Origin: Phallus indusiatus
Lineage: Eukaryota; Basidiomycota; Agaricomycetes; Phallales; Phallaceae
Direction of reading: 5' to 3'
DNA: 64,000 bases
Assembly (NCBI GenBank): GCA_027605045.1
Contig: JAQFWX010000068.1
Coordinates: 1-64,000 of the forward strand
Part shown: positions 57,047 through 64,000 of the stretch, in pieces
Numbering within the stretch: the stretch's first letter is position 1
Layout: each line of letters starts with the position of its first letter
Notes under the pieces: model-generated
What the model was told of the DNA's origin: nothing
Database searches by the model: none
What the model saw: only the letters and a program-made list of their open reading frames with translations
Position numbers and translations under genes: made by a program

Positions 57047-57336
57047 TTCTCTCATGGCAACCTCGCCCATTATATTTATCCCTTAATCCTATTCTTGCAT
57101 TCAATCTTATCCTTGTCTTGATTAGATCTATCATAATGATACCTGTTTTTATTTGGATTTTTTGAGATCATTGAACGGTTCAATTGAAGACCTACTTTAT
57201 GCAGCGAATACTATAGAGTTCAAGGCGAAGCCTTGAGTTTGAACTCCAAGCGTGCGCGCGCTACACGGCCAAGTACGAAGAATAAGCGCCGATTTCTTGA
57301 GTCGCGCTGCCACAACTGCCACAGTTCTTCGTCAAC

Positions 57337-57735
57337 CCTCCCAAAGAAATTAGTAAACTGGCTGAAATCGTTTTGAGAATCCAGGGCAACGGGACTTTTT
57401 TTCATGGAGGTATAGTGACTAGGGTGTTTGGGCAAGGTCCAGCACATAGAACACACCTGACTAGGAGGAGAAATGCATAAGGTAACGGGACTTTTGGTAG
57501 TATACTACACAACAAATGTCTTGTTAGATCAACTGAAATGAATTGTATAGCCCCAACCCTTGCTTCGGGCTTCTCTTTTCTGACAGGGAGCCAAGCCATA
57601 CACCTTCTAGCCTACCTTGAAACGCGGGATGACTGTTTCATAATCCGTAGGACGTCTCGAAGTAATGGAACTGACTTTGTCTCATTCTGGGCCTCATAGT
57701 CTTTGGGGATTCTGGGTACGTTACACCTGTAAAAA
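57337..57735 (+). pseudogene. Relic of a Kre9/Knh1-like secreted protein gene
   Basis: Clear nucleotide similarity to the intact gene at 62176-62793. CCCAAAGAAATTAGTAAAC..GAATCCAGGGCAACGGGAC corresponds to exon 3 (62465-62525). TAACGGGACTTTTGGTAGTA and AACTGAAATGAATTGTATAG correspond to the intron after it. GGGATGACTGTTTCATAATC, AAGTAATGGAACTGA and CCTCATAG-TCTTTGGGGATTCTGG correspond to exon 4, its intron and exon 5. About 100 bp are inserted or duplicated between two copies of the AACGGGACTTTT word (about 57388 and 57485). The signal-peptide exon and the end of exon 5 are missing, so it cannot encode the protein. Confidence 0.75.
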
Positions 57736-57752
57736 CTATTTGGAGTCTTCTA

Positions 57753-57920
57753 ATGGATCTTTTCCAACAGAAGGTTCTCCAGGATCACTCTGGAGTGCCA
57801 GAAACATGCATCGGTGTCAATCAGACTGCCAGCGCGTTCGACGGCTGGAACTTTCCGGATTGCCCCTGGCAGCTGAACTTGAAGTTTTGTCCGCGTGCGA
57901 CATCAGCGCGTCAGCGTTGA
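57753..57920 (+). other. Short Cys-containing open frame after the relic
   Basis: A 55-residue open frame begins MDLFQQKVLQDHSGVPETC and continues IGVNQTASAFDGWNFPDCPW, ending at TGA 57918-57920. Its composition (Trp, Cys, an Asn-X-Thr sequon) resembles an exon of a secreted protein, but no family is recognised. It may be a leftover exon joined to the relic by rearrangement. Confidence 0.25.
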
Positions 57921-58577
57921 CAACGTTGAACGTCAGCTTATAATCCGACGAGTCGGTTAACATTGGATGACAGGTGGCGGCCTAAGGGTCTCAATAGATA
58001 GCTGCACTGTAGTATGGCCTGACGGGAAGATATGTACGTACAGGCCGAATATTACATACGATCTAATGTGGGTCTGTGCAATGGTGTTTAAAATTCTCCT
58101 ATGTATGAAAACTAATCCTGATCTCGGGGTAAACCGGATCTTAGGAAGAAATAACCAACTACAACAAGACGTCAAGGTTTGGAAACTTCTGTGATTTCAT
58201 GGTGGGTAAACTTTTCGGGGAATTTTTGCGACGGGTTTAGGATCTATTGTTATTCCATTGTTTAGCACCTCTGGAGCATCGAGTTTTATCACCAGCTATT
58301 CACTTTTTGACAGATCTTCTAGACAGCTGATGTTTGGATGGACACATGTTCGTTCCCAAGTATTTTCGACTGCTTCTTTTGAGGCGTTGGATTTACCGAC
58401 GCACACTAGTTTTTTTTTTTTTTGGAGCGAATAGGATTCTCGTATCCTCGTCCAAATATTGATAATTCGGATTTCCTCAGAGGGTACTTAAGAGCTTGTT
58501 GGAAAACATAAACGCTAAGAGCAAAAGTCGCAAGCTCACCAGTGTTTTGACAACTTCGAGTTCAATCCCTCAACATC
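57921..58577. promoter_or_regulatory. Upstream region of secreted family copy B
   Basis: About 650 bp without a supportable gene. A T-rich tract at 58411-58423. No clear TATA box within 150 bp of the ATG at 58578. Confidence 0.4.
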
Positions 58578-59225
58578 ATGAAATTGACCAGTCAGTTCAT
58601 CCTCTTTGATTTTGATTTTCCATCTTTGTTCATACTTTCAACGACTAGATTCTTTGTTTACTCTCGTGTCCTCATCCATCGCGCTCGTCGCGGCATTGGA
58701 TTTTTCCAGTTCCCAGTGGATCTGGACGAATGAGTTACCGAGCCCTGGAGGAAATGTTCCCGCAGGCACAAGAGCCTTTCGTCGTCTCATCCCAACTCCT
58801 CAAGGACTGACGCCTGTGTCCGCAAATATCTTGATCACCACTGATAACTCATACACTCTTTTTGTTAACGGGAATCAAGTTGGAACGGGTAACAACTTCC
58901 CTACCGCACAGTCCTTTTGCGTTCCTTTGTTTTCTCCGTGTGGAACACTTATAGCGGTAACGGCGGTGAACGCTCTTACCGTTCCTAACCCGGCTGGGGT
59001 ATTAGCAAAGATCCAAATAACGTTCAATGACGGTAGTACGCAGACCGTCGTCAGCGATGCCGGTTGGAAGGCTCTTAATACTACTACCATCCCCAACAAC
59101 TATAACACGTTTTCTTTCGATGACGCTTTTTGGCCTAATGCTGTTACGGAGGGAGTTGACGGCAGCTCTCCTTGGGGAAATATTACCCTGCCTTCGAGCA
59201 CCTCCTGTGGGTGCGCTAGTTCTTA
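58578..59225 (+). CDS. Small secreted protein, family copy B (intact)
   Basis: Reference intact member of the family. Exon 1 encodes only MKLT plus one base; a 58-bp intron (58591-58648) leads to NSLFTLVSSSIALVAALDF, completing a signal peptide. The mature part reads SSSQWIWTNELPSPGGNVPA, TRAFRRLIPTPQGLTP, YTLFVNGNQVGTGNN, QSFCVPLFSPCGTLIAVTAV, PAGVLAKIQITFNDGSTQTV, SDAGWKALN, FSFDDAFWPNAVTEGVDGSS and CGCASS. The stop is at 59223-59225. The pattern of a YTLFVNG strand, a DDG-like turn and an FDD..W segment resembles the galactose-binding-like modules that accompany bacterial alpha-L-rhamnosidases (CBM67 type), so sugar binding is plausible but unproven. Two Cys in CVPLFSPC and two in CGC may form disulfides. 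Length about 190 residues. Confidence 0.85.
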
Positions 59226-59725
59226 GCACTACGTAATAGTAGCTCCTGTGATGTCATTTTAATCTAGGTGTTTTTTCTGAGGAAACTGTTTTTTTTTCTG
59301 TATTTTCACAGCTTATCTCACCAATAAATGTCAAATAACTTCTCATAGCAGACTGAACTGATATGTCTCGAGCACTAGTAGTCTTGTCCAAAATCAGATT
59401 AATAACCATTAATATATATTGCAAGAAGCTCGTACAACCTCAAGTTTCCAATCCCAGCAGTAGCCAGTCCCATAATAAACAAGCTATGTAATAGGATCTA
59501 TAAGACACACTCATGGCACTGGCAAAAATCAGAAATGGCCAAAGCACCTTGGTCTTCGTAATACACGCCGTTATACGTCGAAACTACCTCAATCGCGAGG
59601 GAAATATTTCGATAAAATATTTCCGAACGAAGATTGAGGTGAGAAAAAACTCTTAGAACAAAGATCATGGAAGAAAGATAACGACTGCATCCACGTTTGT
59701 AGTTAATGCATACTTAAAGATTGGC

Positions 59726-60340
59726 TCACCAGTGCTTGCCCGAGACATTGAGAGGCACAGTAATATCTCCCCAAAGGAGACTGCCGTAAACTCGCTCGGA
59801 AGCAGCAGCGGGCCAGCGACTATCATCAAAAGAGAAAGAGATATAATTGGGCGGTTAGTCGGGATCGCTGAAAATCTTCCAAGGGTCGCTCCCGCTGGCA
59901 AAGACATGGATATATCCATCGTCATTCGCTACTTCGACTTTCACTAGCACCCCAGCTGGACTATTACCAGGGCTATTATTTATGACTGTTATAGCTACAA
60001 GGATCACTCAATCGGCCGGGGAACGCAGGGGAATGGAGTAAAACTGCGCATTTTGAGGTTGTTTCCCAATCCTATTTAATCTTCGTTGACGAACAGAGTG
60101 TATGAATGATCGGCTGTGATCAAAATATCCGTGTGAATAGGATTCGCATTTACTAGGTGGAAAGGGTGATAACAGAAGGGCCGTGGGCCTGGGGGAGCAG
60201 ATCCTCCAGGACCTACAGGTATTACTTCCCTCGTCACATACAATGAGCGCCGCCAAAGTCTAGTGGTACAAAGAGTGCATAAATGGTCGTTAGAAGTGTA
60301 GAAAGGGTGGACAAACAAACTGACTCATAGCAAGCTTGAG
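59726..60340 (-). pseudogene. Decayed copy C of the secreted family
   Basis: On the minus strand the family layout can still be followed. An ATGA-GTCAGTT sequence (about 60320-60328) matches the start and intron donor of copies A and B. Then VGPGGSAPPGPRPF, ILITADHSYTLFVNED (about 60075-60125), LVAITVINNSPGNSPAGVLV, PPNYISFSFDDSRWPAAASE and LLWGDITVPLNVSG. Several stops and frame changes interrupt it: TAA after VNED, loss of frame in the QS-C region, and TAA before PPNY. It is a dead copy, convergent with copy B about 500 bp away. Confidence 0.85.
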
Positions 60341-62082
60341 AGATTGCAAAATGATGACTGGTGAGCGAGTCACAAGTCTTCAAGCAAATTGTAGCTCTTT
60401 GAAGGGATTCCTAGCTTTTTATTATTCCGTGATGAGCGTCAAGGTCATCAGTTTTTTCTTTTCTTGAGTGCAAAGAGTGCCGCCGGCGCAGTAACAAATT
60501 GGGTTCAACAAGTGGCCGCTTTAGAACTTGAAGAAGTTTAGGAAGGCTCCTCAAAGAGAATTTGTGCCTATTTTTAAAGCACTGCGTGCCCATTAGCTAT
60601 TCGGAAGAGATTGACTAACAAAGAACGTCCATAAGATCCGCCTGATGCATTGATTTGGGCATCTATATCAGAAAGTCTGTCGGAACCAATTCCAAATGGG
60701 GCTTCGGCATTGAACCAATGATCGGATTGTCTACTTGTGAAGCAGCCTGTCTGTAGCAGCTTATCGAGAGACCTCGAGCCTGAGAAAAAGAATCAATAAC
60801 AAACGGTAGAATAACGTCAAACCACCCACCCTGAAAACTGCACATGTCCAACTGTCATTTTTCCGGCGGCGAAGCCAACGCCATAAGTAAGATTAGCTGC
60901 TATCGAGACGGAGTTTAATTGTGTGGTGCCTATTCACATGTAATCTTAGAAAATCACGACTGCTATGCTCCATCGGTTGCACGCTTGGGGAGATGACGAG
61001 AAAGACCGCTTTTTGATGAACTTTTTATGGGAATCTTCGTTGCATTAACCAATAAAGAGGCACATTGTATGAGAACTAATGAGCGTGGCATGATTGTGTG
61101 CTGGAGAAATGAGAGCTGCGAAAAGAGCGAACGAGCTGTGCCCGGCTTTCAAAACGAGTCGCGTGAAAGAGAGCGCGTCAAGGGGGGTCTTTTTCGATTA
61201 TGTAAACGGCACGGCTTACTTTCGTCAAACAACTTTTGAGTGTAGACGTCCGGCCCGCACGTTGTTTTCGATACGATAGGACAAACAATAAGAAGAATGG
61301 TGGTCTAGAGCGGGAAGATGTGAATGGCTAGTAGCTCCCATTAAATTGGTACTTTCCTGGTATGTATCAGTTTGTATTTATTTTTTTCGGTCAGAATGAT
61401 TGGTCCTTGGATTCTGGTTAAAAGTATACTTCACCTGTTTACCAAGCATGATATGAAATGTATCTCGTGGTTAACGCGGAGAAAGCGAAAAAGTGGGAAT
61501 GATTTCACCATAAGATGCTTAGTCAAAAAAGCGGGTGCTAAGAGCAATCAAGAATTTTGATCATGATGCTGCATAGCCGACGCCCTTACTTCAACAGGAG
61601 CCGGGCCTTCCTTGCACGGTGCACCTCTACCTTCCAAACTTCTTACGACACGTGAGTTTTCGTCGGGATCATTGCAGTTGTCTCATATCTAAATCTATAT
61701 TCACACCAGACTTAAGTATACTAGCTTACATCTTCATTTCTTCAATCTATGCGCAAAATTAAAAACAATGTCCTGAATTATGACAAATGCGGGCCGCGTG
61801 CTCGCAAACATCCCTTTGCAAAATGGATCACGGCACGCGCGACACGATTCTTCGGAACAACAGGGCTATGCCGGTAAGACCAACTTCCCCAATTGATAGA
61901 TTTCTGAGCACGTTGACACATTTTCCATATTCCTTATGGGCCGCGCCTCGTCGGCTTGCTCATGATGGCCTTTCCTCCCTTTCCACTCGGTTCAACAGCC
62001 AGTTCAACGCGACTTGCACCTAAATTTTTGTTTTCCCGGATGGCTTTGACAATCCCCGAGGGTTAATGGATGACGATGCGTG
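60341..62082. other. Accessory intergenic stretch
   Basis: About 1.7 kb without a supportable intact gene. On the minus strand, 60590-60780 reads KLLQTGCFTSRQSDHWFNAE and IGSDRLSDIDAQINASGGSY, and 60830-60930 reads QLNSVSIAANLTYGVGFAAG. Both look like exons of a secreted enzyme, but the intervening splice does not keep the frame. I treat them as a possible unrecognised relic. Open frames at 61027-61560 (+) show no resemblance to known proteins. Confidence 0.4.
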
Positions 62083-62089
62083 TATAAAA
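62083..62089 (+). promoter_or_regulatory. TATA box
   Basis: TATAAAA lies 87-93 bp upstream of the ATG at 62176, a good core-promoter position for a highly expressed secreted-protein gene. Confidence 0.55.
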
Positions 62090-62175
62090 GACACGATTGC
62101 GAGCTCTGGTTTTCAGTTCATTCTCAGTTTCACGACTGTTAAGTACTACAACCTCTACGTCTTTACGTTCTCATC

Positions 62176-62793
62176 ATGTTTTCCGTACGATCTCTGTTCA
62201 CGCTCACGGGCTTAATTTCGCTTGCAGTGTCAACGCCGGTGAATGTCCAAAGAGAGGTCTTTGATCCCCCAGTTCTTGTTCCCAATGCCAATACCGTCTG
62301 GCAAGCCGGGACCGTACAGACGGTGAGTTCCGAGCCATTACTTCACATTAAGTACGACCTCGGCTGATACGCCCGTCTTTACCAGGTGGTTTGGTTCGTA
62401 CATAATTAGTTTCATGACCAAAATAGTTCAAATTATCTAACTAATTCTCGGTAGGAATACCTCAACCCTTCCCGAAGGAATCAGTAACCTGGGTGAAATT
62501 ACCTTGAGAATTCAAAATAACGGGACATTTGGTAATATACTATGCAAAATTGTTTGGTTTGTCGAGACCAACTGAAATGTATTGTATAGGATCAGTCATT
62601 GCTGATGGCTTCCCTCTCCTGGCAGGAAGCCAAGCCGTACTGCTTCCAGCCGACCTGGAAACACGGGATGACTATTTCATAATCCGTAAGAAGCCTCTCG
62701 AAGTAATGGAACTGAATTTGTCTGATTCTAAACCTCATAGTCTTTGGTGATTCTGGCAACACTAGCCCTGACTTCACGATCCTAGCGGCTTAA
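62176..62793 (+). CDS. Kre9/Knh1-like secreted protein (Ser-Thr-rich GPI family domain)
   Basis: Small secreted protein with the N-terminal-type Kre9/Knh1 domain found in fungal wall proteins. Five exons: 62176-62322 (signal peptide MFSVRSLFTLTGLISLAVST then PPVLVPNANTVWQAGTVQT), an 8-nt microexon 62386-62393 (VV plus two bases of W), 62455-62531 (NTSTLPEGISNLGEITLRIQ), 62590-62685 (SVIADGFPLLAGSQAVLLPA, DDYFII) and 62741-62793 (LFGDSGNTSPDFTILAA). The joins keep frame and rebuild the family hallmarks: TVW.AG..QTV.W at the start and FGDSGN.SP.F at the end. The product is about 126 residues, without a Ser/Thr-rich tail or GPI signal, so it should be released. A broken relative lies at 57337-57735. 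Confidence 0.82.
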
Positions 62794-63607
62794 TACTAGT
62801 TGCTTGTTAGGAAATCTTATGAACTTTGCCTCAAGATCTATGTAAATAAAGTGAATGATGATGCACATATCCATTTGCAATACCAAGTCAGAAAATAGGA
62901 ATTTTTGAAAAAACGTGGGTATATAACCTTGGCAGTAAAAACTATCTTCAATCTACGGACGTTGGTTTTGACTTCTGGGTTTGTTATCTTGCCGTTTACG
63001 GGCCACTCAGCGTCACGACACCATCTTCCAGACTTCAGCTTCAACTTCGGACTCCAGACTCCATGCTCACTAGCTCATTTATTTTCGCGATCTCAGCAAA
63101 CCACATGATTCTGTTCAAAGTTAATAGTACAACGACGATCTATTACCACCTCGGAAACAAGCGGGAATTTATTTGAACTTTCGATGGTGGAGTTATCAGC
63201 TTTGAATATAAGATTGTTACAATCCATGCTGTTCTGGTTGGTTCGTTTGTAAATTATTTAATGACATTGAGCGCTGGCGCACTGTCATAGTACTAGAAGA
63301 GAATTATATGACGTAGTCTATTTGAAGGTGCTGCATGGCGTCAATTGTGGCAAGTGTAGCCATTTTCGCCATAGTACGAGTTGAATTATCGCTTAAAGAA
63401 GTAATACCGCCTAACATTCAGACAGCTCGCTCTGCTGAAAAAAAAAATAGAAATGGATTGTTGCTCGAACTTGTTGAAACTTGACAGAGCGTGTATATAT
63501 TCCTAATACGAAAAAAGAATTTTCCCGGAAAGAGAACAATTTAAATAAACAGAAGTTTACGGGTGAAGTAGTTACATCTACAGCCCCAACTATACTAGTT
63601 TGTGCAT
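62794..63607. other. Intergenic, between convergent secreted-protein genes
   Basis: About 810 bp with no supportable gene; probably the 3' UTRs of the two converging genes plus AT-rich spacer. Confidence 0.5.
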
Positions 63608-64000
63608 TTACTTGGACGAGATGTTCGAAGGCACCTTGACCCAAGGCCAAGGCGCACTCCCATCAACTCCCTCCGTAACAGCGTCAGGCCACGTACTATC
63701 GTCGAAAGAGAAGCTGATATAGTCCGAGGGGAAATTCGCATGATTGAGCGCCTTCCAAGCAGTGTCGCTGGCAACGATCTGCGTAGTTCCATCGTCGTAC
63801 GTTATTTCGATCTTGGCTAGTAATCCAGCCGGATTAGGAGTGGAACCCGCGTTCACCGCCGTTACAGCTATAAGTACCCCGTATTTAGAATCCACGGGAA
63901 CGCAGTAAGACTGCGCAATGGTGAAGTTGTTGCCCGTTCCTACTTGGGTCTCGTTGACGTACAGAGTGTAGGAGTCATCGACTGCGATCAAGATTTTTGC
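63608..64000 (-). CDS. Small secreted protein, family copy D (partial, runs off the window)
   Basis: C-terminal 131 or so codons of a fourth family member; the signal peptide and first exon lie beyond 64000. It reads AKILIAVDDSYTLYVNETQV, TGNNFTIAQSYCVPVDSKYG, VLIAVTAVNAGSTPNPAGLL, AKIEITYDDGTTQIVASDTA and SFSFDDSTWPDAVTEGVDGS, and ends VPSNISSK with TAA at 63608-63610. There is no disruption in the part seen. Compared with copies A and B, the second Cys of CVPLFSPC is replaced by Tyr and the terminal CGC is absent, so both presumed disulfides would be lost, suggesting functional divergence. Confidence 0.82.
   Translation of the reverse strand, partial: AKILIAVDDSYTLYVNETQVGTGNNFTIAQSYCVPVDSKYGVLIAVTAVNAGSTPNPAGLLAKIEITYDDGTTQIVASDTAWKALNHANFPSDYISFSFDDSTWPDAVTEGVDGSAPWPWVKVPSNISSK

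Noticed and set aside
1..64000. CRISPR arrays, bacterial operons or antiphage systems
   Set aside because: The window is eukaryotic; no regularly spaced direct repeats of the CRISPR type and no polycistronic layout were seen. The 41/31-bp iterons are too few and face each other.

Overview
The window is nuclear DNA of a filamentous basidiomycete, most likely an agaricomycete. Protein genes are broken by many short introns (mostly about 50-60 bp, GT...AG, some with a CTAAC-like branch point), both strands are densely used, the one tRNA gene has a eukaryotic anticodon-loop intron, and the protein set (Ale1-type MBOAT acyltransferases, Yvc1 channel, PTEN, haspin, THO/GINS/Arp2/3 subunits, Kre9-like and PR-1-like secreted proteins) is fungal. 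No plasmid, phage, CRISPR array or bacterial operon was seen. Exon joins were deduced by reading frame and splice signals only, so gene ends are better supported than internal splice sites.

Layout. 0-17 kb: epoxide hydrolase (-), protein phosphatase inhibitor-2/Glc8-like (-), lipin/phosphatidate phosphatase (+), a gene-poor 2.4 kb, a small zinc-finger protein (+), an intron-containing tRNA-Phe (+), THO subunit Tex1/THOC3 (+) and a long disordered fungal protein (-). 17-22 kb: a tandem pair of Ale1-like lysophospholipid acyltransferases (-). 22-30.4 kb: a housekeeping block with GINS subunit Psf2 (+), Yvc1-like TRP channel (-), Arp2/3 subunit ARPC3 (+), Nob1 (-) and 3-isopropylmalate dehydrogenase (+). 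30.4-35.3 kb: gene-poor accessory DNA with two copies of a 45-bp element resembling a Helitron 3' end exactly 2,031 bp apart, a symmetric array of iterated 17-mers between them, and a palindrome-rich minisatellite. 35.3-40.3 kb: haspin kinase (+) and PTEN (+). 41.8-49.1 kb: a secreted-protein gene with one in-frame stop (+), a PP2C phosphatase (-), a small coiled-coil gene (+), a PR-1/CAP secreted protein (-) and a Ptc5-like mitochondrial PP2C (-). 50-57 kb: F-box protein (+), USP-type deubiquitinase (+) and GTP cyclohydrolase II (+). 57-64 kb: accessory, secretome-type DNA with an intact Kre9/Knh1-like gene and its broken relic, and three more members of the small secreted family (one intact, one decayed, one cut by the window edge).

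Themes. Lipid metabolism is well represented: lipin makes diacylglycerol from phosphatidate, and the Ale1 pair feeds phospholipid remodelling. Psf2, haspin, inhibitor-2, PTEN and the PP2Cs concern replication, mitosis and signalling, but their proximity does not prove co-regulation. The most unusual material is the dispersed small-secreted-protein family caught at several stages (intact, single-stop, decayed), the candidate rolling-circle transposon remnants with their iteron array, and the tandem acyltransferase duplication.
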